Origin: Streptomyces griseoviridis
GTDB lineage: Bacteria; Actinomycetota; Actinomycetes; Streptomycetales; Streptomycetaceae
Direction of reading: 5' to 3'
Length of the DNA stretch: 64,000 nucleotides
NCBI GenBank assembly: GCA_014649155.1
Contig: BMSM01000021.1
Coordinates: 1-64,000, forward strand
Notes under the pieces: model-generated
Seen by the model: only the letters and a program-made list of their open reading frames with translations
What the model was told of the DNA's origin: nothing
The model's database searches: none
Shown: positions 16,580 through 24,611 of the stretch, one piece after another
Layout: each line of letters opens with the position of its first letter
Numbering within the stretch: the stretch's first letter is position 1
Translations under genes and position numbers: made by a program

Positions 16580-17542
16580 TCAGCCCTTGCGGGCCTTGAT
16601 CTCCTCGGTGAGCTGCGGGACGACGTCGAAGAGGTCGCCGACGACGCCGTAGTCGACCAGGTCGAAGATCGGGGCCTCGGCGTCCTTGTTGACCGCGACG
16701 ATGGTCTTCGAGGTCTGCATGCCCGCGCGGTGCTGGATCGCGCCGGAGATGCCGGAGGCGATGTACAGCTGCGGCGAGACGGACTTGCCGGTCTGGCCGA
16801 CCTGGTTGGTGTGCGGGTACCAGCCGGCGTCCACGGCGGCGCGGGAGGCGCCGACGGCCGCGCCGAGGGAGTCGGCGAGCGCCTCGATGATCCCGAAGTT
16901 CTCGGCGCCGTTGACGCCACGGCCGCCGGAGACGACGATCGCGGCCTCGGTCAGCTCCGGGCGGCCGGTCGACTCGCGCGGCGTGCGTGCGGTGACCTTG
17001 GTGCCGGTCGCGGCGGCCGAGAAGGAGACGCTCAGTTCCTCGACCGCGCCGGCGGCCGGGGCGGCCTCGACGGCGGCGCTGTTCGGCTTGACCGTGATGA
17101 CCGGGGTGCCCTTGGAGACACGGGACCTGGTGGTGAACGCGGCGGCGAAGACCGACTGGGTGGCCACCGGACCCTCGTCGCCGGCCTCCAGGTCGACGGC
17201 GTCGGTGATGACGCCGGAACCGATGCGCAGCGCGAGGCGGGCGGCGATCTCCTTGCCCTCGGCGGAGGACGGGACCAGCACGGCGGCCGGGGAGACCTGC
17301 TCGACGGCGGCCTGGAGGGCGTCGACCTTCGGGACGACCAGGTAGTCGGCGTACTCGGCGGCCTCGCTGGTGAGGACCTTCACCGCGCCGTGCTCGGCGA
17401 GGGCGGCGGCGGTGTCGCCGGCGCCGTTGCCCAGCGCGACGGCGACCGGCTCGCCGACCCGGCGGGCCAGGGTCAGCAGCTCCAGGGTCGGCTTGCGGAC
17501 GGCGCCGTCCACGTGATCGACGTAGACGAGAACTTCAGCCAT
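16580..17542 (-). CDS. etfA: Electron transfer flavoprotein, alpha subunit
   Basis: The 320-residue alpha subunit of ETF, which with EtfB accepts electrons from acyl-CoA and other flavin dehydrogenases and passes them to the quinone pool. The N-terminal nucleotide-fold domain begins MAEVLVYVDHVDG. The C-terminal FAD domain is complete, with VSGGRGVNGAENF, the TGKSVSPQLYIA region and SGAIQHRAGM. It lies 81 bases downstream of etfB in the same direction and is followed by a strong terminator. Length is normal. Confidence 0.95.
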   Translation of the reverse strand: MAEVLVYVDHVDGAVRKPTLELLTLARRVGEPVAVALGNGAGDTAAALAEHGAVKVLTSEAAEYADYLVVPKVDALQAAVEQVSPAAVLVPSSAEGKEIAARLALRIGSGVITDAVDLEAGDEGPVATQSVFAAAFTTRSRVSKGTPVITVKPNSAAVEAAPAAGAVEELSVSFSAAATGTKVTARTPRESTGRPELTEAAIVVSGGRGVNGAENFGIIEALADSLGAAVGASRAAVDAGWYPHTNQVGQTGKSVSPQLYIASGISGAIQHRAGMQTSKTIVAVNKDAEAPIFDLVDYGVVGDLFDVVPQLTEEIKARKG

Positions 17543-17593
17543 GGGACTTCTCTCCTGCTCGGATAAGGCGTTGGGCGGTCAGCGGGGCGGGGC

Positions 17594-17648
17594 TCAGATG
17601 AACTTCTGGCCCGCGAGGCGGTGTCAGACGAACTTTCGCTCCGCGAGG
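17594..17648 (-). repeat. Imperfect 30-bp tandem repeat of the etfB 3' end
   Basis: The last 25 bases of etfB (17624-17648) are repeated 30 bp further on (17594-17618) with 20 of 25 identities, including the stop codon. On the coding strand the copy reads as a second ending (GQKFI then stop) after the real one (ERKFV then stop). It looks like an old 10-codon duplication now outside the gene. Confidence 0.6.
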
Positions 17649-18412
17649 AAGGCGGCGAGCTGCTTGCCGCCCTCGCCCTCGTCCTTGACGATCGTGCCCG
17701 CGGTGCGCGCCGGGCGCTCCGCCGCCGACTCCACGACCGTGTAGGCGTTCTCCAGGCCGACCTCGTCCTCGTCGATGTCGAGGTCGGACAGGTCCCAGGA
17801 CTGAACCGGCTTCTTCTTGGCCGCCATGATGCCCTTGAAGGACGGGTAACGCGCCTCGCCCGACTGGTCGGTCACCGACACGACCGCCGGCAGGGAAGCC
17901 TCCAGCTGCTCGGAGGCGGCGTCGCCGTCCCGGCGGCCCTTCACCGTGCCGTCCTCGACGGAGACCTCGGAGAGCAGGGTGACCTGCGGCACGCCCAGGC
18001 GCTCGGCGAGCAGCGCGGGGACGACGCCCATGGTGCCGTCGGTGGAGGCCATGCCGGAGATCACCAGGTCGTAGCCGGCCTTCTCGACCGCCTTGGCCAG
18101 GACCAGGGAGGTGCCGATGGCGTCGGTGCCGTGCAGGTCGTCGTCCTCGACGTGGATCGCCTTGTCCGCACCCATGGACAGCGCCTTGCGCAACGCGTCC
18201 TTGGCGTCCTCCGGACCCACCGTCAGCACGGTGATCTCCACGTCGTCGTCGGAATTCTCCGAGATCTGCAGCGCCTGCTCGACCGCGTACTCGTCCAGTT
18301 CGGAGAGCAGACCGTCCACGTCGTCCCGGTCGACGGTCAGGTCATCGGCGAAGTGCCGGTCGCCAGTGGCGTCGGGCACGTACTTCACGGTGACAACGAT
18401 CCTCAAGCTCAC
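17624..18412 (-). CDS. etfB: Electron transfer flavoprotein, beta subunit
   Basis: The 262-residue ETF beta subunit. It opens with VVTVKYVPD and carries the AMP-binding / ETF-beta signature around GMASTDGTMGVVPALLAERLG; the recognition-loop region follows. The start GTG 18412 has AGGAGA 7 bases upstream. First gene of the etfBA operon; the 81-base spacer contains a partial copy of its own 3' end. A perfect inverted repeat overlaps the predicted transcription start. Function is known from the family: it binds AMP and docks to partner dehydrogenases. Confidence 0.95.
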   Translation of the reverse strand: MSLRIVVTVKYVPDATGDRHFADDLTVDRDDVDGLLSELDEYAVEQALQISENSDDDVEITVLTVGPEDAKDALRKALSMGADKAIHVEDDDLHGTDAIGTSLVLAKAVEKAGYDLVISGMASTDGTMGVVPALLAERLGVPQVTLLSEVSVEDGTVKGRRDGDAASEQLEASLPAVVSVTDQSGEARYPSFKGIMAAKKKPVQSWDLSDLDIDEDEVGLENAYTVVESAAERPARTAGTIVKDEGEGGKQLAAFLAERKFV

Positions 18413-18443
18413 GCCGGCTCTCCTACTGCGTCGACATTTCCAG

Positions 18444-18466
18444 TGCTGCCTCTTGCAGGCAGCATA
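18444..18466 (-). promoter_or_regulatory. etfB promoter with overlapping inverted repeat
   Basis: A TATGCT -10 box (18461-18466, minus strand) overlaps a perfect 8-bp inverted repeat, TGCTGCCT (18444-18451) and AGGCAGCA (18457-18464). The expected start point falls inside the repeat, so it could be an operator or a 5' mRNA hairpin. No good -35 box is seen. Confidence 0.45.
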
Positions 18467-18629
18467 GGCGCCCCAAGCGGCCGATCCCGGGCGGGGCGAC
18501 CTGCGCTCCCGCCCAAAATATTACTCGTCAGTACATCCAGTTCATGCCCGCTGAGCAAGCGCTTTGAACTGTGACCTTCGCAACGCAGCGTAACCGGAAC
18601 CCGACGGTGCCGCCGGGGCCGGGAGCCGG

Positions 18630-19148
18630 TCAGCCGCGCAGGCCGCCGAAGCGCCCTTGGTGGTACAGGAGCGGCCGGCCGTCGCCGGTGGGGTCGCCGA
18701 GGAGCACCTCGGCCAGCACGATGCGGTGGTCGCCCGCCGGGACCCGGCCGGCGACCCGGCAGACCAGCCAGGCGAGGACACCGTCCAGGACCGGCACGCC
18801 CTCGGGCCCCTCCCGCCAGGCGGTGGGCGGCGCGAACCGGTCGGCGCCGCTGCGGGCGAAGGTGGCGGCCAGCTCCTGCTGGTGCTCGCCGAGTATGTGC
18901 ACGCCCACGTGCTCGGTCTCGGCGACCACCGGCCAGCTGGAGGACCCGGTGCCGATGCCGAAGGAGACCAGGGCCGGCTCGGCGGAGACCGAGGCGAGGG
19001 AGGTCGCGGTGAAGCCCACCGGACCGGCGGGCCCGCGCGCGGTGATCACGGCGACGCCCGCCGCGTGCCGCCGGAAGACGGACCGCAGCAGATCCGAGGT
19101 GCCGGAGTCGTCGGAGCGGAGGCGGTCCAGGTCGGGGGTGACCGTCAT
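18630..19148 (-). CDS. Flavin reductase family protein
   Basis: A 172-residue FMN-binding split-barrel protein of the flavin reductase family, which supplies reduced flavin to two-component monooxygenases or acts as a small oxidoreductase. Typical features are the N-terminal FRRHAAGVAVITA strand, VGFTATSLASVSAEPALVSFGI, where flavin binds, and the C-terminal DHRIVLAEVL segment. Length is standard. It follows the thioredoxin gene by 134 bases; that gap contains a TTCCG-N5-CGGAA palindrome and a possible TTGACG -35, so it probably has its own promoter. No partner monooxygenase is adjacent. Confidence 0.87.
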   Translation of the reverse strand: MTVTPDLDRLRSDDSGTSDLLRSVFRRHAAGVAVITARGPAGPVGFTATSLASVSAEPALVSFGIGTGSSSWPVVAETEHVGVHILGEHQQELAATFARSGADRFAPPTAWREGPEGVPVLDGVLAWLVCRVAGRVPAGDHRIVLAEVLLGDPTGDGRPLLYHQGRFGGLRG

Positions 19149-19243
19149 GCGTACGTCCTTCTTCGCCGCGCCCCGGCCGGCGGGGAGGGCCGGAGGCTCG
19201 AATGTCAGGCTGACGATAGTCGGTGCGTACCGTCAAGCGGGCG

Positions 19244-19258
19244 TTCCGGATTGCGGAA
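19244..19258 (-). promoter_or_regulatory. Palindrome upstream of the flavin reductase gene
   Basis: TTCCG-GATTG-CGGAA is a perfect inverted repeat with the same arms and 5-base spacing as the site at 16425-16439. It lies about 96 bases before the flavin reductase start, just upstream of a TTGACG -35 candidate (19230-19235 on the minus strand). Confidence 0.45.
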
Positions 19259-19282
19259 CCGTCCCGCCCCGGCGGTCGCGGG

Positions 19283-19609
19283 TCACACGGCCTCCCCGAG
19301 GGCGGCGATCACGTCCGCCTTGCGGGGCTGCCCGGCGGCCCGGCGTACGATCCGGCCCCCGGCGTCCAGCACCAGCACGGTCGGGGTGGCGACGACGTCC
19401 AGGGCGCGGACCAGTTCCAGGCGGGCCTCGGCGTCGATCTCGACGTGGGCGACGCCGGGCACCAGGCGTGCCACCTCGCCGAGCACCCGCCGGGTGGCCC
19501 GGCAGGGGGCGCAGAAGGCACTGGAGAACTGGACCAGCGTGGCCCGCTCCCCCAGCTCCGCCCGCAGGTCGGCCGCGTCCAGCCGTCGGTCCTCGTCCCG
19601 CCCGCGCAC
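19283..19609 (-). CDS. Thioredoxin-family protein
   Basis: A 108-residue thioredoxin fold with a CAPC active site (FSSAFCAPCRATRRVL) and the cis-proline region VVATPTVLVLDAGG. It would exchange disulfides with cytoplasmic partners; the CAPC pair differs from the usual CGPC, which may shift its redox potential. I place the start at GTG 19609 because GGGAGG lies about 6 bases upstream and the length then fits thioredoxins. An ATG at 19777 would add a 56-residue Arg/Pro-rich head unlike any thioredoxin. It is divergent from the acyltransferase gene. Confidence 0.83.
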   Translation of the reverse strand: MRGRDEDRRLDAADLRAELGERATLVQFSSAFCAPCRATRRVLGEVARLVPGVAHVEIDAEARLELVRALDVVATPTVLVLDAGGRIVRRAAGQPRKADVIAALGEAV

Positions 19610-19853
19610 CCGCGCCCTCCCGTCTCGTGGCCACTCTCCCCGGTGCAGCGCTGGCGGGGCGGCGAAAGATTCCCCGAGAGGGCGCACGGCCGGGTAACGG
19701 GGACGTGACGAGAATCTCGCCCTCCACGGGCACGAGGGCTGGTACACCGCTCGTTCTTCGGGCACGATCTGCGACAAGCCGTAAACCTACGGCTCCGTAA
19801 GTTCCTACTGGGAGTCCCCTTCCCAGGCCAAGAAGGAAGGGTCCGCGCCGCCC

Positions 19854-20582
19854 ATGGCAGAACTCGTCTACCGTCCGGTCATCGGTCTCGCCCGGACCCT
19901 GTTCAAGACGTGGGACCTGAAGATCGACTGCCGCGGTTCGGAGAACATCCCGCGCTCGGGCGGCGCGGTGCTGGTGAGCAACCACATCAGTTACCTGGAC
20001 TTCATCTTCAACGGTCTGGCGGCGCTGCCGCAGAAGCGGCTGGTCCGTTTCATGGCGAAGGAGTCCGTCTTCCGGCACCGGATCTCCGGTCCGCTGATGC
20101 GCGGGATGAAGCACATCCCGGTCGACCGCGACCAGGGCGAGGCGGCGTACGCGCACGCCCTGGACTCGCTCCGGTCGGGCGAGATCATCGGGATCTTCCC
20201 GGAGGCGACGATCTCCGAGTCGTTCACGCTCAAGAGCTTCAAGTCCGGCGCGGCCCGCCTGGCGCAGGAGGCGGGCGTCCCGCTCGTCCCGATGGCCCTG
20301 TGGGGCACGCAGCGGCTGTGGACCAAGGGCCACCCGCGCAACTTCAAGCGCAGCCACATCCCGGTGACCATCAGGGTCGGCGAGCCGATGGAGGCGACGC
20401 GCGAGCAGTACGCGGGCGCCATCACCCGTCGTCTGCGCGAGCGGGTGCACGAGCTGCTGGAGGCGGCCCAGCGCGCCTACCCGGTGCGCCCCAAGGGTCC
20501 GGACGACACCTGGTGGATGCCGGCCCACCTGGGCGGCACGGCGCCCACGCCGGAGCAGGTCCGCGCGGCCGAGGCGCACTGA
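19854..20582 (+). CDS. 1-acyl-glycerol-3-phosphate acyltransferase (PlsC family)
   Basis: A 242-residue membrane-associated acyltransferase that should transfer a fatty acyl group to lysophosphatidic acid or a related acceptor in phospholipid synthesis. The catalytic NHISYLD motif (NHX4D), the substrate motif IFPEATIS and the GVPLVPMALWG region are present in order. AAGGAAGG lies upstream of ATG 19854. It is a single gene, divergent from the thioredoxin and convergent with the transglutaminase-like gene. The acceptor specificity cannot be read. Confidence 0.88.
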   Translation: MAELVYRPVIGLARTLFKTWDLKIDCRGSENIPRSGGAVLVSNHISYLDFIFNGLAALPQKRLVRFMAKESVFRHRISGPLMRGMKHIPVDRDQGEAAYAHALDSLRSGEIIGIFPEATISESFTLKSFKSGAARLAQEAGVPLVPMALWGTQRLWTKGHPRNFKRSHIPVTIRVGEPMEATREQYAGAITRRLRERVHELLEAAQRAYPVRPKGPDDTWWMPAHLGGTAPTPEQVRAAEAH

Positions 20583-20604
20583 CCGTCCTTCGGCGGACCG
20601 CCCT

Positions 20605-21198
20605 TCAGAGCGCCGTCGGCAGGGTCCGCCACAGGTGCGGCCGGTCGGTGGCGGCACGCAGGGCGCCCAGTACGGCGGGGTGCGGCGCGGCGTGGAGGGC
20701 GGGGAGGTCGGCCTCGCCGGCGGCGGGGTCGGGGGTGAAGGCGAGCCGTTCCCCGGCGAGGGAGAAGCGGGCGTCGACGCCGGGCTTGTTCCCGCGCGGG
20801 TCCTGCCGGTGCCAGGCGCCGTTGAACCGTACGGCGATCAGTCCGTGGACCACGTACCCGCTGCCGTCGTCGTGCAGCAGCCGCTGGTAGCAGAGCGCGG
20901 CCGGGATGTCCTCGGCCCGCAGCAGCGCGGCCAGGGCGTGGGCCTTCGCGTGGCAGATGCCGGTGCGCCGCTCCAGGACGTCGGAGGCCCGCCAGGTGAC
21001 GCGCGGGTCCCCGGCGTCCGCCGAGTGCGGCACGGTGTCCCGCACGAACGCGAACGCGCGGCGCGCATAGTCATACGAGTCGTCCGCGCCCCGGGCGAGG
21101 TGCGCGGCCGTCTCGCGGACCAGCGGGTGTTCGTGGTCGATGACCTCGTCCACGGCGAGATAGGCGGACAGGTCGGGGTTCTCCTGGATCAGCTCCAT
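20605..21198 (-). CDS. Transglutaminase-like domain protein
   Basis: A 197-residue cytoplasmic protein with a transglutaminase-like core. The Cys-His-Asp triad is recognisable: Cys82 in TGICHAKAHAL, His118 in YVVHGL and Asp133 in RQDPRG. Bacterial members act as proteases or deamidases or are of unknown role. I start at ATG 21198, because an excellent promoter (TTGACC, 17-base spacer, TATGCT) ends 8 bases before it, giving a leaderless mRNA. A longer in-frame start would lie upstream of that transcription start. A 12-bp perfect inverted repeat flanks the -35 box, so expression is probably repressed by an unidentified regulator. Confidence 0.82.
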   Translation of the reverse strand: MELIQENPDLSAYLAVDEVIDHEHPLVRETAAHLARGADDSYDYARRAFAFVRDTVPHSADAGDPRVTWRASDVLERRTGICHAKAHALAALLRAEDIPAALCYQRLLHDDGSGYVVHGLIAVRFNGAWHRQDPRGNKPGVDARFSLAGERLAFTPDPAAGEADLPALHAAPHPAVLGALRAATDRPHLWRTLPTAL

Positions 21199-21206
21199 GC
21201 CCGCAG

Positions 21207-21254
21207 AGCATAGGAAAGCGATCACCCGAGGTCAATAGATTTTCGGGTGATCGC
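21207..21254 (-). promoter_or_regulatory. Promoter with 12-bp inverted-repeat operator
   Basis: On the minus strand TTGACC (21230-21235) and TATGCT (21207-21212) are separated by exactly 17 bases, and the ATG follows 8 bases later. Perfect 12-bp arms GCGATCACCCGA (21218-21229) and TCGGGTGATCGC (21243-21254) sit directly either side of the -35 region, with a 13-base AT-rich centre that contains the -35. A bound repressor dimer would occlude the promoter. It also follows the aldolase-like gene and could weakly terminate it. Confidence 0.7.
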
Positions 21255-21278
21255 ATACCTATGCAGTTTGGGAGGCGT

Positions 21279-22352
21279 CTACCGGACGGCCATCTCCTCC
21301 TTCAGGGCCGCCACGAACGCGTCCACGTCGTCCTCGGTGGTGTCGAAGGCGCACATCCAGCGGACGTCGCCCGCGGTCTCGTCCCAGAAGTAGAACCGGA
21401 ACCGCTTCTGGAGGCGCTCGCTCACCGCGTGCGGCAGCCGGGCGAAGACGGCGTTGGCCTGCACCGGATAGAGGATCTCGACGCCGTCCACGGCCCGCAC
21501 CCCCTCGGCCAGGCGCCCGGCCATCTCGTTGGCGTGCCGGGCGTTGCGCAGCCACAGGTCCTTGGCGAGCAGCGCCTCCAGCTGCACGGAGACGAACCGC
21601 ATCTTGGAGGCGAGCTGCATGGACAGCTTGCGCAGGTGCTTCATGCGGCGTACCGCGTCCTGGTTGATCACCACGACCGCCTCGCCGAACAGGGCGCCGT
21701 TCTTGGTGCCGCCGAGGGAGAGGAGGTCGACGCCGGCCGCGTTGGTGAAGGTCCGCATGGGGACGTCGAGGGAGGCGGCGGCGTTGGCTATCCGGGAGCC
21801 GTCGAGGTGCACGGTCATGCCGTGGGCGTGGGCGTGGTCGCAGATCGCGCGGATCTCCTCGGGCGTGTAGAGGGTGCCGAGTTCGGTGCTCTGGGTGATC
21901 GAGACGACCTGCGGCATCGCTCGGTGCTCGTCGTCCCAGCCGTACGCCTGCCGGTCGATCAGCTCGGGGGTGAGCTTGCCGTCGGGAGTGGGCACGGTGA
22001 GCAGCTTCAGGCCGCCGACGCGCTCGGGGGCGCCGCCCTCGTCGACGTGGATGTGCGCGCTCTCGGCGCAGATCACCGCGCCCCAGCGGTCGGTGACCGC
22101 CTGGAGCGCGACGACGTTGGCCCCGGTGCCGTTGAAGACGGGGAACGCCTCGGCCGTCGGCCCGAAGTGGCCGCGGACCACCTGCTGGAGATGGGCCGTG
22201 TAGTCGTCCTCGCCGTACGCGACCTGGTGCCCGCCGTTGGCCAGGGCCAGGGCGGCGAGCACCTCCGGGTGGGCCCCGGCGTAGTTGTCGCTGGCGAAAC
22301 CGCGGGCCGCGGGGTCGTGGCGGCGGCGGGCGTCGGTCCTGGGAGGGTTCAC
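21279..22352 (-). CDS. Threonine aldolase-like PLP lyase
   Basis: A 357-residue PLP enzyme of the threonine aldolase / beta-eliminating lyase family, fold type I. Landmarks are FASDNYAGAHPEV, the FNGTGANV cofactor loop and HLDGSRIANAAAS with its cofactor Asp. SLGGTKNGALFGEAVV carries the Schiff-base Lys within GGTKNG. It would cleave threonine-like beta-hydroxy amino acids to glycine plus an aldehyde. The start is GTG 22352, overlapping the TGA of the SDR gene (GTGA), so it is translationally coupled. It is the third gene of the DUF6421-SDR-aldolase operon; the link suggests a dedicated amino-acid substrate, which remains unknown. Confidence 0.85.
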   Translation of the reverse strand: MNPPRTDARRRHDPAARGFASDNYAGAHPEVLAALALANGGHQVAYGEDDYTAHLQQVVRGHFGPTAEAFPVFNGTGANVVALQAVTDRWGAVICAESAHIHVDEGGAPERVGGLKLLTVPTPDGKLTPELIDRQAYGWDDEHRAMPQVVSITQSTELGTLYTPEEIRAICDHAHAHGMTVHLDGSRIANAAASLDVPMRTFTNAAGVDLLSLGGTKNGALFGEAVVVINQDAVRRMKHLRKLSMQLASKMRFVSVQLEALLAKDLWLRNARHANEMAGRLAEGVRAVDGVEILYPVQANAVFARLPHAVSERLQKRFRFYFWDETAGDVRWMCAFDTTEDDVDAFVAALKEEMAVR

Positions 22353-23116
22353 GGCTTCTCGGTCAGCCACAGACGGGTTCCGTTCACTTCCGCGGCGGGC
22401 TTCTCCCAGACCCCGGCGACCGCCTCGGCCAGGTCCCGCACGTCGGTGAAGCCCGCGAACTTCGCGTTGGGGCGCTCGGCGCGCATCGCGTCGTGCACCA
22501 ACGCCTTCACCACCAGGATCGCAGCCGCCGAGGTCGGCCCCTGCTCGCCCCCCGCCTTGCGGAAGAAGTCGGCCAGGGCCAGCGTCCACGCCTCGGCGGC
22601 GGCCTTGGCGGCGGAGTACGCGGCGTTGCCCGCGGTCGGCTTCGTGGCGCCCGCCGCGCTGATCAGGACGTAACGGCCGCGGTCGCTGCGCTGGAGTCCC
22701 TCGTGGAAGGCGAGGGAGGTGTGCTGGACGGTGCGGACGAGGAGCTGCTCCAGGAGGTCCCAGTCGTCCAGGTCGGTCCTGGTGAAGGTCTGGCTGCCGC
22801 GCCAGCCGCCGACGAGGTGGACCAGGCCGTCGACCCGGCCGTGCTCCTTCTCGATCCGGCCGGCCCAGGCACGGGTCGCGTCCAGGTCGAGCAGGTCGAC
22901 CGTCTCCCCGGTGACGGTGGCGCCGCCGTGCGCGTAGCGGGCCGCGTCCACGGCCTCCGCCAGTCTCTCCGGGTCGTGGTCCGAGCCGACGACCGTGGCT
23001 CCCGCCTCGGCGAGCCGCAGCAGCGCGGCCCGTCCGGCGGGGCCGCCCGCGCCGGCCACCGCGACGACCGCGCCGTCGAGCGTCCCGTTCCCGCCGGTCC
23101 CCGTGTCGGACCCCAT
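22349..23116 (-). CDS. SDR family oxidoreductase
   Basis: A 255-residue short-chain dehydrogenase/reductase. The dinucleotide site is slightly unusual (VAVAGAGGPAGRAALL in place of TGxxxGxG), and the catalytic Tyr-Lys pair lies in AAYSAAKAAAEAW, preceded by SAAGATKP. Thus the YxxxK motif is kept, while the nucleotide loop is GAGGPAG. It starts at ATG 23116 with GGAGG upstream, 48 bases after the DUF6421 stop, and its own stop overlaps the aldolase start. It probably oxidises or reduces the same metabolite handled by its two operon partners. Confidence 0.86.
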   Translation of the reverse strand: MGSDTGTGGNGTLDGAVVAVAGAGGPAGRAALLRLAEAGATVVGSDHDPERLAEAVDAARYAHGGATVTGETVDLLDLDATRAWAGRIEKEHGRVDGLVHLVGGWRGSQTFTRTDLDDWDLLEQLLVRTVQHTSLAFHEGLQRSDRGRYVLISAAGATKPTAGNAAYSAAKAAAEAWTLALADFFRKAGGEQGPTSAAAILVVKALVHDAMRAERPNAKFAGFTDVRDLAEAVAGVWEKPAAEVNGTRLWLTEKP

Positions 23117-23163
23117 GTTCCTCGCCTCCCGCACCTTGTTCTCTCCGCCGCCGGCGCCGTCGC

Positions 23164-24561
23164 TCACGCGGCGGCCCGCTCGGCGCCGTCCGCCGTGATG
23201 CCGCGCGTCGACGCGATCACGTTCTTCAGTTTCCTGGACAGCGCCTCGTAGAACATGCTCAGCGGAAACTCGTCCGGGAGCACGTCGTCCACCAGCTTGC
23301 GCGGCGGCAGGCTCAGGTCGAGGGCGTCGGGGCCCTTGGCCCACTTGGAGCCGGGGTGCGGGGCGAGGTAGGCGGAGACCAGCTCGTAGCCGGCGAACCA
23401 GTGGACGAGCTTGGGGCGGTCGATGCCGTCGCGGTAGAGGGTCTCGATCTCGGCGCAGAGCCGGTTGGTGACCTCGGGGGCCCGCTCCCAGTCGATCGAG
23501 AGCCTGTTGTCGGTCCAGCGGACGACGTCGTGCTTGTGCAGGTAGGCGAAGAGGAGCTGGCCGCCGAGGCCGTCGTAGTTGCGGACCCGCTCGCCGGTGA
23601 CCGGGAAGCGGAACATGCGGTCGAAGAGGACCGCGACCTGTACGTCGCGGGCCTGCGGGACGCCTTCGCCGGCGAGCTTCACGGCCTCCTTGAAGGCGGT
23701 GAGGTCGCAGCGCAGTTCCTCCAGGCCGTACATCCAGAACGGCTGGCGCTGCTTGATCATGAACGGGTCGAAGGGGAGGTCGCCGTGGCTGTGGGTGCGG
23801 TCGTGGACCATGTCCCAGAGCACGAACGCCTCCTCGCAGCGCTTCTGGTCGTGGACCAGGGCGGCGACGTCCTCGGGCAGTTCCAGGCCGAGCAGGTCGA
23901 CGGCGGCGGCGGTGACCCGGCGGAAGCGGGCGGCCTCGCGGTCGCAGAAGATGCCGCCCCAGGAGAACCGCTCGGGCGCCTCGCGCACCGCGATGGTCTC
24001 CGGGAAGAGGACGGCGGAGTTGGTGTCGTAGCCCGAGGTGAAGTCCTCGAAGGTGATCCCGCAGAACAGCGGGTTGTCGTAGCGGGTGCGCTCCAGTTCG
24101 GCCAGCCAGTCGGGCCAGACCATGCGCAGCACGACCGCTTCGAGGTTGCGGTCGGGGTTGCCGTTCTGCGTGTACATGGGGAAGACGACCAGGTGCTGGA
24201 GGCCGTCGGCGCGGTGCGCGGCGGGCTGGAAGGCCAGCAGCGAGTCCAGGAAGTCCGGCACCTGGAAACCGCCGTCGGCCCAGCGGCCGAGGTCCGTCAC
24301 GAGGGCCTCGTGGTACGCGCGGTCGTGCGGCAGCAACGGGGACAGCTCCCGTACGGCGTCGGCGACCTGCCGTACGGCGTCCTCGGCGGCGGTGCGCTCC
24401 GGGGCGCCCTCGGCGGTGAAGTCGATCGAGCCGTCCTTGGACTGCCAGGGCCGGATGCGCTCCACGGCATCCTTGAGCACGGGCCACGCGGGGTGCTCCA
24501 CCACCCTGTCCGTCGGAGGAATCCGCTCCTCCACAGCCGCCTGCACAAGAATTTCCGTCAT
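23164..24561 (-). CDS. DUF6421 family protein
   Basis: A 465-residue soluble protein of the actinobacterial family DUF6421, whose function is unknown to me. There is no signal peptide or membrane segment. Conserved-looking polar motifs include VFPMYTQNGNPDRN, RYDNPLFCGITFEDF and HDRTHSHGDLPFDPFM. The His-rich last one could bind metal. It opens an operon with an SDR and a threonine-aldolase-like enzyme, so an enzymatic role in a small pathway with them is likely. A palindrome sits 51-73 bases upstream of the start. The ATG has GTGGAGGATGGAAC before it, a good ribosome site. Confidence 0.8.
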   Translation of the reverse strand: MTEILVQAAVEERIPPTDRVVEHPAWPVLKDAVERIRPWQSKDGSIDFTAEGAPERTAAEDAVRQVADAVRELSPLLPHDRAYHEALVTDLGRWADGGFQVPDFLDSLLAFQPAAHRADGLQHLVVFPMYTQNGNPDRNLEAVVLRMVWPDWLAELERTRYDNPLFCGITFEDFTSGYDTNSAVLFPETIAVREAPERFSWGGIFCDREAARFRRVTAAAVDLLGLELPEDVAALVHDQKRCEEAFVLWDMVHDRTHSHGDLPFDPFMIKQRQPFWMYGLEELRCDLTAFKEAVKLAGEGVPQARDVQVAVLFDRMFRFPVTGERVRNYDGLGGQLLFAYLHKHDVVRWTDNRLSIDWERAPEVTNRLCAEIETLYRDGIDRPKLVHWFAGYELVSAYLAPHPGSKWAKGPDALDLSLPPRKLVDDVLPDEFPLSMFYEALSRKLKNVIASTRGITADGAERAAA

Positions 24562-24611
24562 GTTCCATCCTCCACGGGAGAACCTCGCGTAAGGACACCG
24601 TATGCAATCAA

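Noticed and set aside
18557-18564. AAGCGCTT palindrome, also found at 36611-36618
   Set aside because: An 8-bp GC-rich palindrome is expected by chance; the first copy is not well placed relative to a promoter, and the second is explained by the MerR-type site.
19610-19777. Longer thioredoxin-family protein starting at 19777
   Set aside because: The 56 added residues are Arg/Pro-rich and unlike thioredoxin, whereas GTG 19609 has GGGAGG upstream and gives a typical length.
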